From positions 1 through 64,000 of the forward strand of contig JAHBVH010000006.1 in NCBI GenBank assembly GCA_019637645.1: a DNA stretch of 64,000 bases, written 5' to 3'. This DNA comes from Caldilineaceae bacterium (GTDB taxonomy: Bacteria; Chloroflexota; Anaerolineae; Caldilineales; Caldilineaceae). Below the pieces are notes generated by a model, which did no database searches, was not told where the DNA came from, and saw only the letters and a program-made list of their open reading frames with translations. The position numbers and the translations under genes are program-made. Position 1 is the first letter of the stretch, and every line of letters begins with the position of its first letter. Positions 17,938-27,541 of the stretch are shown here, one piece after another.

Positions 17938-18927
17938 TTGAAGGTAAGTCTCTTGGCGGATCTACGCTGCCCTCTCTGTCGGTCACTCCTCCAGATAGAA
18001 GAGGCGTGCGCGACAGAAACCATCGAAACCGGCGCTTTACAGTGTACCGGCTGTGGGGAATGCTATCCCATTGAAGCAGCCATTCCCAATTTCCTGTCGC
18101 CGCGCTTGCCGCGCTATGCCGAAAAAGCGCGTGAATTGCAAGGTTGGCTGGCCCTTTCGCAAGCCGAGGGGTGGTATGAACCCGACCCAGTGGTAGATCT
18201 GGCATTGCCCGATGTGGTCGGCAAATTAGGTTGGGATCTGGTTACGGCATCCAGTTGGCTAGGCACGGCCTACTCCTTCCAGCACATGGTAGAGGGCTAC
18301 ATCCGGCCTGGAATGAAGATCTTGGAAGTAGGGGCGGCTAAAACTTGGGCTGGCGCGCCGCTAGTCCAACGGGGCTGTCACTACACGGGCTTTGACATGG
18401 TTACGGATGCGAAGATTGGCATTGGTCGTTCGCGTTTTTATCAAGCCCATCACCAAGTGACCTATACCGTAGTCGGGGGGGATGCCGAATTTCTGCCCTT
18501 TGCCAATGAATGCTTCGACCTCGTCTTTACGGTGGCGGCCCTGCACCATGCCCTGGAGCTGCCCCAGATGGTCAGCGAATTGGCCCGCGTGACCAAACAG
18601 GGTGGCATTGTCGCGGGCTTGAACGAAGGGGTCCGCTCCTATTGGGCACCTGCCGAGAATGCGGATCAAGCCAAAGAAAAAACCTATGGCATCAATGAAC
18701 ACAGCTACCGCCTTGTCGACTACTATCGCGCCTTTCGCCAAGCGGATCTGCATGTATGCCAAGTGACCCAATCGACGCAATATCAAGTTTTTCTGCCTCC
18801 CCGCTGGCAATGGCTCTTGCGCACCATCGCGGCCTTGCCGGGCCGGGGCGACCGGTTGGCGATTGCACTGCTAGTCAATTTTCTCCATCGGTATGAAGGC
18901 TTGACACTTTATGGTCAAAAACGGTAG
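17938..18927 (+). CDS. Class I methyltransferase with N-terminal Trm112-like zinc ribbon
   Basis: The 329-residue protein uses TTG 17938, preceded by a strong AAGGAGG at 17919-17925. The first 55 residues resemble a Trm112p-like zinc ribbon with Cys11-x2-Cys14 and Cys36-x2-Cys39, followed by the typical YPIEAAIPNFL. A methyltransferase domain follows with motif I ILEVGAAKTW (128-137, an Ala replacing the usual second Gly) and FDLVFTVAALHHALE as motif IV. This domain fusion is frequent among small-molecule and glycan methyltransferases. It lies 127 bp after the GT-C gene and is a second candidate for modifying the exported glycan. Confidence 0.75.
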   Translation: MKVSLLADLRCPLCRSLLQIEEACATETIETGALQCTGCGECYPIEAAIPNFLSPRLPRYAEKARELQGWLALSQAEGWYEPDPVVDLALPDVVGKLGWDLVTASSWLGTAYSFQHMVEGYIRPGMKILEVGAAKTWAGAPLVQRGCHYTGFDMVTDAKIGIGRSRFYQAHHQVTYTVVGGDAEFLPFANECFDLVFTVAALHHALELPQMVSELARVTKQGGIVAGLNEGVRSYWAPAENADQAKEKTYGINEHSYRLVDYYRAFRQADLHVCQVTQSTQYQVFLPPRWQWLLRTIAALPGRGDRLAIALLVNFLHRYEGLTLYGQKR

Positions 18928-18965
18928 TCGTTTAGCCGTTTCATTTTTAACAATCACTACACCGA

Positions 18966-18983
18966 ACAGATTTCAAAATCTGT
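18966..18983. repeat. Short palindrome, probable relative of the dispersed element family
   Basis: ACAGATTT and AAATCTGT form 8-bp perfect arms around CA. The sequence that follows, CTCTTGCCGAAGTGCGTACT, resembles the flank of the element at 59571-59601 and the outer end GCGTAAGTCCT of other copies. It lies between the zinc-ribbon methyltransferase and the next membrane protein. Confidence 0.55.
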
Positions 18984-19040
18984 CCGCTCTTGCCGAAGTG
19001 CGTACTCCCTACCTTATCTCATTCGATCAGGTTGCTGTCT

Positions 19041-22000
19041 ATGATCACCCGAAACAGCTTACCCATGAAACGCTCTTTTCTATTTTATCACTGGCTGGCC
19101 CTCAGCGGCTACACAGCGCTGACCATTCTGATCACGTGGCCGGTCACACCGCGATTTTTCACCCATATTCCGGGTACCGGCGATGCGCCTTGGTTTCTCT
19201 GGCAGCTCTGGTGGTTCAAACATGCGCTGCTTGAGCTACAGCAGTCGCCTTATTTGACCGATCTGATCTTCTACCCGCTGAAGGATGTGCCGGTGATGGC
19301 CCAAACACCGGTCAATGAACTTTTCGCGTTGCCGCTTCAGGTCGCCGCCAATATCGTCGTTTTCTATAATGTACTCTTCCTATTGAGCTACATTCTCTCT
19401 GGCTATTTTACCTATCTATTAGGACTAGCCTTTGTACGAAGGCGCGCTTTGGCTTTTATCGGGGGCTTGATCTTTGCCTTTTGTGCCTATCGCAACATTC
19501 GGGGGCTGGGTCATCTCAGTTTGTTAACGACCCAGTGGATGCCACTCACTCTGCTCCTGACCTACCAATGGTGGCGACGACCGACATGGCAACGGAGCAT
19601 TGCCGCAGGTGTTGCAGCCAGTTTAGTAGCTCTTTCTTCTCCCTACTACCTTGGACTCTTTCTCTTTCCTGTAGCTGCCGTTGCTGTAGGCACTGTGCTC
19701 TTTTGGCAACGGGCGGCGATGTGGCAAAAAGTGCGCTGGCAGAGTGGCGGCCTTGGCATATTGATTTTCTTGGGATTGACCATCCCGCCTTATCTGCACT
19801 ATGCACAACTCAAACCAGAACTCTACGTCCTCATAGATGCGCTGAAGAATACGGCTACACTCAATTCTGCCGATTTGCTCTCCTGGCTTCTCCCTTCTGG
19901 GCTCCATCCTTTTTGGACACCATACACCGGAAGGCTCTACGCTACCTTTGCGACCCCCAACCAAATGGAAACGACCGTCTTTGTGGGGTATCTACCCCTT
20001 CTTCTTCTCTTCCTTTCATTTTGGTACGTTCGATGGCAACCGGAGTTACGGTTTTGGCAACTATTAGCAGGCGTCACCTGGCTTTTATCATTAGGTCCCG
20101 TGCTATATCTTCAGGGACAGGCCCTATTCACCTGGATGCCTTATCGCTTTTTGATGGTACTCCCTGGCTTCGACAGCTTTCGAATCCCAAGTCGCATTGG
20201 CATCACCGCAGCGCTGGCGCTCAGTGTGATTGCCGTCCTCGTCCTCGATCAGCTAATAACCCGTTATCGCTGGCGAGGCTGGCCGCTCGCCCTGCTAGGC
20301 GGCACACTCCTGATGCTCAGCAATAATCTGGTCAGTTTCCCCTATCCCCAAACAGATGTTCGCTTGCCGACGTTGTACAACCGGGTAGCAGCAAGTCCTC
20401 CAGAAGCCATTGCAGAGCTGCCCGCTGGCGAGTATTTTCAAGCAGGCTATAACTTCTTTAACGATGTCAGCCTAGCGATGTACTACCAGACTTTTCACCA
20501 GCAGCCAATGGTTTCTGGCTATCTAGGTCGTCGCCCATCTCGGCTACACGAACCAGAACACACCTTGCCTTTTGTTCGCCATTTTTTCTATGATGGCCGC
20601 GACCAGTCGCCCGTCCATTTTCCGATCCTAGCGCGGCTTCCCGCAGCCTTTCGCCCTGGCGAGATGGAGTTTGCGCCCGCCCTGCTCCGCCAAAGCGGCA
20701 TTGGCTATGTCGTGCTCCACGCGTCCCCAAGCCAGCCAACTTTTTTCCCGAATGCGGCACGTCTACTCAACCAAGCTTTGGGCCTACCCATCGAAGACGA
20801 CGGGGCTCGTCGCCTTTATCAAGTCCCCCAACCGGCCTATCAACTGGTCAATGTGCCTTTATATCCCCTCACCGCAGCGACACCTCTTGAGGCCGAGCAG
20901 CTAGCAGCCCAAGTCACCGATCAACCCAATGCCCTACGGCCTGTCCTCGCCGCCGGTCCACTCACTTTTACCATTCCCTACACAGGGACGTGGGTGCTCC
21001 AAGGCGAGTGGTTAGGAGAAGCTACGTCAACCCTTGCCTTGCAGCTAGATGCCCAGCCGCTGGAGTTCCAACAGGATGCCTACGCCGATGCCACGCTCGC
21101 TTGGCGCGCCGCCATTACGCTAACGCCGGGTCGCCATCAATTGTCCGTTTCGCCCGCCCTTACTCAAACGGGCACCTTCCAGGCGATATGTACACAGCTC
21201 TGCCTGCGCGACTTTACCATTCGGCTAGCCGAGCCCACGGTTCCAGCAGCACAGCCACCGCTCGCCACGTTGGTCAATGAACAGGGACAAAGCGTGTCGT
21301 TGCTCACAACCCAGTGGCTTACCAGCGCAGATGAACCCGATCCAGCCCTACGCAGCGATTGGCTGTTGACCGTCTGGCGTTTGGATGAAACAACATTTGC
21401 CCAGCTGCAAAGCGCGCCAGAGACAATGCCCGCCCTCTACATGCACCTGACCAATCCAGAGGGCGTCACTCAATTTCAGGTCGATCATCAGCTTGGCGAG
21501 CGGCATCTGGCGCTAACGGATGCACCTATTATCTTTGATCTCGTGCCCTTGCCTTGGCCCGCTGAAGAGCTGGCCCAAACAGAATTACGCTTGGGCCTTT
21601 GGTACCCAACCCAGCAGACGTACTTTTGGGCCACCGCCCCGACACAGGTCGATGAAGCCAATCGCCTTCAACTCGGCTCCCTGGACCGTTGGCGACAATC
21701 CATTGCGTCACCTGCCATCCCCTTTGACTCGCAGCAGAAGAGCACATTTGCTTTAGCATCAGAAAAGACGCCCTTCTTACTTCTCCAAGGGCGGATCTAT
21801 CGATCCGCAGAGCTGGAAGCAACACCCCAACTACTGACCACTTGGCGTGTACCAGCCAATTTCCGTGTACAAAAAGAACTAGAGCTGGTTGTCCAAGTTA
21901 CCACAGCCACGGGAGAAAGCTTGCACCAAAGTGTACAACCACTCGGCGATAGCAATCTCTTAGATGTTGACAGTGACTATCTATTTCATAATACGCCGCT

Positions 22001-22163
22001 GCCCTCCTTTGCGGCGGTTGCACCAGAGAACAACGTGTGGATTGGGCTCTATGATCAAAGAAGCAACCAGTGGTTAACAGCTACGTCCTCGGCATCCAAA
22101 GCCAAAGAAATGATCCAGCTAGGAAGCTGGAAAACGCTAGAAACTAGCCCCCTGCTGCCATGA
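19041..22163 (+). CDS. Large multi-pass membrane protein with C-terminal beta-rich ectodomain (GT-C-like)
   Basis: From the ATG at 19041 this is a 1040-residue protein; an earlier TTG at 18990 and an ATG at 19065 are alternatives. The first half (to about 460) consists of hydrophobic helices with a GT-C-like first loop reading GTGDAPWFLWQLWWFKHALL, where Asp follows the first helix, and a later YRNIRGLGHLSLLTTQW segment. The second half is soluble, Gln/Thr/Pro-rich and predicted beta-sandwich-like from its alternating pattern. Chloroflexi genomes carry many such proteins near glycan clusters. A role as a polyprenyl-phosphate-sugar-dependent glycosyltransferase is likely but unproven. Codon use matches its neighbours. 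Confidence 0.6.
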   Translation: MITRNSLPMKRSFLFYHWLALSGYTALTILITWPVTPRFFTHIPGTGDAPWFLWQLWWFKHALLELQQSPYLTDLIFYPLKDVPVMAQTPVNELFALPLQVAANIVVFYNVLFLLSYILSGYFTYLLGLAFVRRRALAFIGGLIFAFCAYRNIRGLGHLSLLTTQWMPLTLLLTYQWWRRPTWQRSIAAGVAASLVALSSPYYLGLFLFPVAAVAVGTVLFWQRAAMWQKVRWQSGGLGILIFLGLTIPPYLHYAQLKPELYVLIDALKNTATLNSADLLSWLLPSGLHPFWTPYTGRLYATFATPNQMETTVFVGYLPLLLLFLSFWYVRWQPELRFWQLLAGVTWLLSLGPVLYLQGQALFTWMPYRFLMVLPGFDSFRIPSRIGITAALALSVIAVLVLDQLITRYRWRGWPLALLGGTLLMLSNNLVSFPYPQTDVRLPTLYNRVAASPPEAIAELPAGEYFQAGYNFFNDVSLAMYYQTFHQQPMVSGYLGRRPSRLHEPEHTLPFVRHFFYDGRDQSPVHFPILARLPAAFRPGEMEFAPALLRQSGIGYVVLHASPSQPTFFPNAARLLNQALGLPIEDDGARRLYQVPQPAYQLVNVPLYPLTAATPLEAEQLAAQVTDQPNALRPVLAAGPLTFTIPYTGTWVLQGEWLGEATSTLALQLDAQPLEFQQDAYADATLAWRAAITLTPGRHQLSVSPALTQTGTFQAICTQLCLRDFTIRLAEPTVPAAQPPLATLVNEQGQSVSLLTTQWLTSADEPDPALRSDWLLTVWRLDETTFAQLQSAPETMPALYMHLTNPEGVTQFQVDHQLGERHLALTDAPIIFDLVPLPWPAEELAQTELRLGLWYPTQQTYFWATAPTQVDEANRLQLGSLDRWRQSIASPAIPFDSQQKSTFALASEKTPFLLLQGRIYRSAELEATPQLLTTWRVPANFRVQKELELVVQVTTATGESLHQSVQPLGDSNLLDVDSDYLFHNTPLPSFAAVAPENNVWIGLYDQRSNQWLTATSSASKAKEMIQLGSWKTLETSPLLP

Positions 22164-22252
22164 GCTAGTTAGAGTTTGCCTAACGCAATCCATCCCCTTT
22201 CCCTTTGCCAGACAGACGGTCAGCCGATAACAACAGGGCGGTATAGGCTGGT

Positions 22253-22286
22253 CGAATAAAGGGGCTTTCGTTTGGTGTTTTATTCG
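22253..22286. other. Inverted repeat in a 291-bp intergenic gap
   Basis: CGAATAAA (22253-22260) and TTTATTCG (22279-22286) form 8-bp arms around an 18-nt loop, between the large membrane protein (stop 22163) and the secreted protein at 22455. It might terminate the upstream operon or act as an operator. A TACAAT at 22429-22434 could be the -10 of the next gene, though its -35 is poor. Nothing else is recognised in the gap. Confidence 0.4.
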
Positions 22287-22454
22287 CATAATGCTACACT
22301 TGCGGCGTGACCAGTATCGATACAAAATTCATCAGTTCTCCCCGCTGCCCTAGCCACTACCTGAGCAGAAATAGCAAAGAGCCCAGGTAACCCAGGATCA
22401 ATTATAGCTGTTCTGTATCGGTATGTTTTACAATAGAGAAGGATCTAACTTACT

Positions 22455-23915
22455 ATGCGTCCTAAGTTTGTTATCGCCCCGATGTTTATGAGGTATGGAA
22501 GTCGCTCCCTATTCGCCGCGCTATGCTTCTTGGGGCTACTCCTCCCTGTGGCGCCGCTGTGGGCCGAAGAGGCAGAGACGGCGACGCCAACAGCCCCCCA
22601 AGCCGAGTGGTTGGAACCGCGCGGCCTGAGTGTCATTGACCTCGTTGGGCTCGTTCCCGAGGAGCACTTGCGTGATACCATTGTCTCCTGGCACGTCGGC
22701 GGCGGCTTGCTCCAATACATTTCCGGCCAACGCACTGGCAACACCGTTACCGTCAATGTGCGTGTCTATCCCCGCTACTGGACCGATGGCAATAGCAGTG
22801 CCAGTATCTTTAGCTGTTTGGGAAAACCCTCGTTGGCGGATGAATGGACGAGCACCGTTGGGTCAGCAAAAATGCGGGTTTATGACAACGGGACGGATGT
22901 TACGGGGCAAGTCGGCAGAACCATGGATTACGTACCAGCTGGTCAAGTCCTGCCTGGCACCGGGACACAAGGGTGGTGGCGTTATGATTTCCTTTGGGGA
23001 CAGCGCACGATCTTTACCAATGATGGTGCCGTTGAGGTCCCGGCCAATATGGGCTGCAAATTCACCATTTCGGGCCGCCGAACCAACCTGACAGCCCAGT
23101 TTGTCGTCGAAAGTACCAATTATCTCTCCATCGAAGAGCTAGGTAACCAGAACTTTACCTTCCGTTCCTATATTGGCGTGGGCAACGCTGGTCACCTCGG
23201 CTCGTTAAATACACAGATGGTTCGCCGCTTTGGTGACCGGCACGACAAATTTCAACTCTCCCCGCCCAGCGGTGCAGAGTATGTCCTGGTAAAATACCCA
23301 CCAACGCCCGTCGATCCATACATGGGCCAACCAGAAATCAACGTCGATCAACCGGCCAGCGGCAGCTACCGCTTCGTCGCTTCGGGGAACGTGCTTTCAG
23401 TCGATCATGTTCACAGCATGGCATTGCCCCTCTATGGTCAATGGCAGGACGCCGATCAGAGCGGCGGCGCCTATCTCTCTTTCTTTCGCAATGCGACCCG
23501 CATCGCCGTTCCTGAATACTTTGTCCCGGCGGGCATTCCCTACAACGCCTGCATGGTCAACGGCGGCTGTCCCAGTACATTGCTCGACCAGATTTATAAT
23601 ACACCAATGAATATGACGGTCTACTACTACAAGATCAATCGCATTGCCGAAGGGCTCACCAAGCTGCCCATTAAACAAGTAGGCCCAAGTTGGCGACCTG
23701 GGGCTGCCATGGCCGCGCTAGAGACAGGCCGCGCGGATCAACCAGTTGAGGGGAGCCGCAGCATTCAAGGTGAAGAAGATAGACTGCTCTATTTGCCCTT
23801 TGTCAAGACGGCGGAAGCACCACCCCAGATTCTGGACGATGGCGACCGCAATGGTTGTCCCTGTGGCTGGTTCGATGGCTATGGCCGCATGTTAGACTAC
23901 GTTCCAGGGCCTTAG
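22455..23915 (+). CDS. Secreted protein of unknown function
   Basis: The 486-residue protein carries a Sec-type signal peptide; the hydrophobic core is LFAALCFLGLLLPVAPLWA, with probable cleavage after that stretch. The mature part has no family I recognise. It is rich in Gly, Tyr, Asn and Val, contains scattered Cys pairs (for example NGGCPSTL) and is probably all-beta. Near the C-terminus lies LLYLPFVK, a version of the motif shared with the two glycosidase-like proteins, followed by a short Cys-containing tail GDRNGCPCGWFDGYGR. The ATG at 22455 or 22491 could initiate. Position inside the glycan cluster suggests a cell-surface or matrix role. Confidence 0.6.
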   Translation: MRPKFVIAPMFMRYGSRSLFAALCFLGLLLPVAPLWAEEAETATPTAPQAEWLEPRGLSVIDLVGLVPEEHLRDTIVSWHVGGGLLQYISGQRTGNTVTVNVRVYPRYWTDGNSSASIFSCLGKPSLADEWTSTVGSAKMRVYDNGTDVTGQVGRTMDYVPAGQVLPGTGTQGWWRYDFLWGQRTIFTNDGAVEVPANMGCKFTISGRRTNLTAQFVVESTNYLSIEELGNQNFTFRSYIGVGNAGHLGSLNTQMVRRFGDRHDKFQLSPPSGAEYVLVKYPPTPVDPYMGQPEINVDQPASGSYRFVASGNVLSVDHVHSMALPLYGQWQDADQSGGAYLSFFRNATRIAVPEYFVPAGIPYNACMVNGGCPSTLLDQIYNTPMNMTVYYYKINRIAEGLTKLPIKQVGPSWRPGAAMAALETGRADQPVEGSRSIQGEEDRLLYLPFVKTAEAPPQILDDGDRNGCPCGWFDGYGRMLDYVPGP

Positions 23916-23960
23916 GACAGACCAACCAACAGGTCCTGTTAGAAACAAAATAGGATAAAA

Positions 23961-24069
23961 GTTACGCAGTTGGGCCAAACCTGACAGCGTCTTTCGTTGG
24001 CGGTTGTGGGGACCACCGAGCCAACGGGACACAAGGTCTCTGGTTGTACCGACCAACCGCGTAAGTCCT
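23961..24069. repeat. Composite palindromic element with outer TTACGC/GCGTAAGTCCT ends
   Basis: The 5' end GTTACGCAGTTGG (23961-23973) pairs imperfectly with CCAACCGCGTAAG (24053-24065), which continues as TCCT. Inside are CGTTGGC (23995-24001) and GCCAACG (24020-24026) around GTGG-gga-CCAC. A half-site CCTGACAG at 23980-23987 is shared with the other elements. The inner module GTTGGCGGTTGTGGG is nearly the same as in the hairpin at 31303-31360. Confidence 0.7.
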
Positions 24070-24100
24070 ACTAAATTAGCGCAGAGAGCATAGGTGGTGA

Positions 24101-26224
24101 GTGTTGATTGGTCTAGGGGCGCTTAGCGGTTTGCTGCTGGTTAGCTTGGGGCCGGTGCCACTTTGTGGCTGGTTCCTCCACACAGCAAAGCCGTATCATT
24201 ATCAAACAGAAGCCAGCCCCCGCGCGCGGCCTTCCTATCCACCCTCACACCGCCATGCGGAACGCACCATCCACTGGCTGAGCGGCACGGTGCTGTGGTG
24301 CGCGCTACAGATGACGATCGCCACTGGTTTGGCGGCGTTGGGACAGTTTCACTGGGGCAGGCTGGCATTGGTAGAAGCGGCCCTCTTGCTGCTAGGACTC
24401 TTGCTGCTGTGGCGCGCTCGGCAACCAGCCGCCGCTGATCGGGCAGCAACCGCCCACATCCCCTTGCCACCAACCCATCCGCCCCTTCCCTGGCTCCCCT
24501 TGTTGACAGCCGCGTTTGTCGCCCTTGTTCTCTTTGGCAACCTAGCCAGCCAGCCGATCACCGATTACGACTCCCTCTATTATCATCTTCCCTTTGTGGC
24601 CACTCTTCACAGTAGCGGTGCCCTCTCTACCATGGCGGTTCCGGCCGCGGTAGCCTGGTATCCCTATGGCTGGGAGAGCCTTGGGGCGTTGTGGGTCTTG
24701 CCGGTGGGGGAAGATCTCCTCGTTGCGTTCCCCAACCTCGTAGCCTGGGCAATCGTAGGCCTCGCCATCTATGCACTAGCCCGTCGCGGTGGCGCCGCGA
24801 CGGAATACGCCGCCATTGGGGCGCTGCTACCATTGACTATGCCCCTGATGCTAGACCAAATCAACACCCTGCGCGTCGACTTGGCCGTGGCCGCCTTCCT
24901 GCTCGCTGGCTTTGTCTTTGCCCTAGAGACCACCCGTTGGCAGCTGGACTTTCCCCTCATGCTGACGCTGCTCTCTGTAGGGCTGCTGGCTGCCACCAAG
25001 AGCAGCGGGTTGCTTTATGGGGCACTGTTGCTCGCTATGCTTGCTACGCGGTGGGTGTGGGTTGGCCCCATAGCAGCCCGTCCCCGATCCCGCCTTGATC
25101 GCCTTACCCAAGGTGGGGCTTGGTTACTGCCTTTGCTGACCCTCGCTAGCGCTAGCTACTGGTATGGGCGCAATTGGTATTTCTATGGCAATCCCCTGGG
25201 CTGGCTCGAAGTGAAGCTGGCCGGGTGGGTCCTCTGGCCGGGTCCGCTGATGCCAACCGCGCTACGTCGCTCCACCTTGGCCGCCCTCTTTGATCCGACA
25301 CAGGCCGATCATTGGTATCGTTTAGCCCAGCAAGGCTGGTATCAACTGGCTTTGCCGGGGCTTTTGCTCTTCAGCCTGTTTTTGCTCTTGCTCTATGCCT
25401 TGCTCTTTCGACGCTCTGTAAAAGCGCCGCGCGCTCTACCCGTTTGGGGGACCATGCTCCTCATGGGCCTGCTCTTTGCCTTCTTTTGGGTCACACCCTT
25501 TAGTGGCGATGATGGCACGCATGGCTGGCAATTGACCGGGGCCTGGCTAGGCCAGAGCATGCGCTTTGCCCTACCGGCATTGGCCCTCTTGGCCGTCTGT
25601 GCAGCGTGGGGAGCCGCGCGGTTCACGCTGCCCGTGGGACCTTTGATAGTAACAGCGCTGATTGGTAGCTTGTTCACCTTGGCCCAACGCAGCACGCTCT
25701 ATCTAGTTGCAACAGTGGGGTTTGGGGTGGGGCTCGGCCTGCTCTATTGGCTATGGCCCAGGCTGCAACAGGATGGATGGGTTCGTCGCTTCGTAAGCAA
25801 GCCCGGCGGTTTGCTCACAATCGGTCTGCTGGGTCTCCTTGGCACGCTCTTGGCGCTCATCCCGCTGCAACAAATCCGAACAGAGCGTCGTCCCCTGGTC
25901 TATGGCGAATTGCCCCAGGTAATTGAAACGCTAACAGCACCCCAAACGACCATCGCTGCGCTCTATAGCCATCAGAGCTATCTAGCCGCCGGTCCTCATT
26001 TACAGCGAAGCGTCCTCCAGGCACCGACCGACTTTACCAGCCCACAACAGTTGCTGGACTGGCTGAATCAGCATACAATAGAATGGCTGGTGGTTGGTCC
26101 TGTCCGGCCCGAATGGCCGGTAGAGCCGCTCTTCCATTGGCTTGCCACCGATGAGCAGCGTGTCGAACGGCTCTATGACCAAGGTGCCACCGAAGCTGTG
26201 CTCTATCGTATCCACCAGCCGTGA
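24101..26224 (+). CDS. GT-C-like multi-pass membrane protein
   Basis: This 707-residue protein starts at TTG 24101, with AGGTGG about 7 nt upstream. After a first hydrophobic helix and a Pro/Arg-rich cytoplasmic stretch come at least ten membrane segments. The first large extracytoplasmic loop contains ITDYDSLYYHLPF, where the Asp-Tyr-Asp pattern is typical of the catalytic loop of PMT/ArnT-type glycosyltransferases. A soluble C-terminal part of about 110 residues ends the protein. It probably uses a polyprenyl-phosphate sugar outside the membrane. It is followed after 15 bp by a GT4 gene and then another GT-C gene, suggesting a three-gene operon. Confidence 0.7.
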   Translation: MLIGLGALSGLLLVSLGPVPLCGWFLHTAKPYHYQTEASPRARPSYPPSHRHAERTIHWLSGTVLWCALQMTIATGLAALGQFHWGRLALVEAALLLLGLLLLWRARQPAAADRAATAHIPLPPTHPPLPWLPLLTAAFVALVLFGNLASQPITDYDSLYYHLPFVATLHSSGALSTMAVPAAVAWYPYGWESLGALWVLPVGEDLLVAFPNLVAWAIVGLAIYALARRGGAATEYAAIGALLPLTMPLMLDQINTLRVDLAVAAFLLAGFVFALETTRWQLDFPLMLTLLSVGLLAATKSSGLLYGALLLAMLATRWVWVGPIAARPRSRLDRLTQGGAWLLPLLTLASASYWYGRNWYFYGNPLGWLEVKLAGWVLWPGPLMPTALRRSTLAALFDPTQADHWYRLAQQGWYQLALPGLLLFSLFLLLLYALLFRRSVKAPRALPVWGTMLLMGLLFAFFWVTPFSGDDGTHGWQLTGAWLGQSMRFALPALALLAVCAAWGAARFTLPVGPLIVTALIGSLFTLAQRSTLYLVATVGFGVGLGLLYWLWPRLQQDGWVRRFVSKPGGLLTIGLLGLLGTLLALIPLQQIRTERRPLVYGELPQVIETLTAPQTTIAALYSHQSYLAAGPHLQRSVLQAPTDFTSPQQLLDWLNQHTIEWLVVGPVRPEWPVEPLFHWLATDEQRVERLYDQGATEAVLYRIHQP

Positions 26225-26239
26225 GTTGTCGAAGCGCTT

Positions 26240-27538
26240 ATGCAGATCGCCTTACCTGTTCATAAATTCCCACCCGAAAGCTTGGGCGGCACCGAAATTT
26301 ATACGCTGACCTTGGCGCGGGCGTTGGCCCAAGCCGGCCATACCGCGGCCGTCTTCTACCCAACGGCGCAGGTCGCCACCTTGACCAGCAAAGAGATCGC
26401 TCCCAACCTCACCTGTTGGCAAGCGCCTTTGCCAGCGACACGCGCCAGCGAAGGTCCGATCCAGCAATTCTGGCATACCTTCCGCGATCACAATACAGAA
26501 ACCCATTTTCAGCGCTTCTTGCAAGAAGCCCAACCAGATCTGATCCATTTCCAGCATGTCCAAGGCGTCTCGGCGCGGTTAATGGCTTTGGCCGCCGGGC
26601 TACCACGCGTGTTGACCCTGCATGACTATTGGTATTTTTGCGCCAATAGCCAGTTGATCCGCCCGGATCGGCAGCCCTGTGGCGGCCCCAATATCGGCTG
26701 TCGCAACTGTGTGGATTGCGCCACCGCCCGCGCCGATCTCCAATCTTTACAGTGGTTGCGCCCGTTGGTCGGCCTGCCCTTTGTCTATCGTAACCACTAT
26801 CTACGCCAGATGAGCGCTTTGATCGATTGCTTTATTGCGCCCAGTGAGTTTTTGCGCCAGCAATATATTCAACAAGGCTGGCCGGCCAACAAAGTGCGTA
26901 CCATTGAAAATGGCATGGACCGCCGCCGTCTTCTAGCCGCCGACGCTTCCGCCCTACCGGTTCCCCCCCAGCGCCCCCATTTTGGTTTTATCGGCTCGCT
27001 GGCCTGGCAGAAAGGGGTGCATGTGCTGATTGAAGCCTTTAACCAACTGCCCGAGCACGCCGCGCTCACGATCTATGGCAACGAGACCGTCTTTCCCGAC
27101 TATACCGCCACGTTGCGCCAGCTGGCACGCCATCCCCAGATCCGCTTTGCTGGCCCCATCGGCTTTGATCAGGTTGGCGCAGCCCTACAACAGTTGGACG
27201 CGCTCGTCGTCCCCTCCCTTTGGTATGAGAACTCGCCGCTAGTCATTCAGGAAGCGTACATTGTCGGTGTACCGGTCATTGCCAGCCGTATTGGCGCTTT
27301 GGCCGAAAAAGTCCAAGATCAACAGAATGGTTTGCTCTTCCCCACGGGGAACAGCCAGGCACTTGCCGCAACGCTCCAACAGCTGATCGACCACCCTGAG
27401 CAACTCACCACCTTGCGCCGCGGCATTACCCCACCGCCCACCCTAGAAGAGCATCTAGCACAGTTGGTTGCTCTCTACCAATCTCTGCTTCGGCAGCGCC
27501 GTGTAGAATCAAGCCCACCAACCGGATTCCCAGGATAA
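26240..27538 (+). CDS. GT4-family glycosyltransferase
   Basis: This 432-residue GT-B enzyme has KFPPESLGGTEIYTLTLARA as its N-terminal acceptor loop and HFGFIGSLAWQKGVHVLIEA at the start of the C-domain. The donor site is LVVPSLWYENSPLVIQEAYI, with the conserved E-x7-E spacing partly kept. A Cys-rich insertion GGPNIGCRNCVDCATA near residues 150-165 could bind a metal and is seen in a subset of GT4 enzymes. It sits between two GT-C genes, 15 bp after one and 3 bp before the other, so the three are likely translated from one message and build one glycan. Confidence 0.85.
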   Translation: MQIALPVHKFPPESLGGTEIYTLTLARALAQAGHTAAVFYPTAQVATLTSKEIAPNLTCWQAPLPATRASEGPIQQFWHTFRDHNTETHFQRFLQEAQPDLIHFQHVQGVSARLMALAAGLPRVLTLHDYWYFCANSQLIRPDRQPCGGPNIGCRNCVDCATARADLQSLQWLRPLVGLPFVYRNHYLRQMSALIDCFIAPSEFLRQQYIQQGWPANKVRTIENGMDRRRLLAADASALPVPPQRPHFGFIGSLAWQKGVHVLIEAFNQLPEHAALTIYGNETVFPDYTATLRQLARHPQIRFAGPIGFDQVGAALQQLDALVVPSLWYENSPLVIQEAYIVGVPVIASRIGALAEKVQDQQNGLLFPTGNSQALAATLQQLIDHPEQLTTLRRGITPPPTLEEHLAQLVALYQSLLRQRRVESSPPTGFPG

Positions 27539-27541
27539 ACC

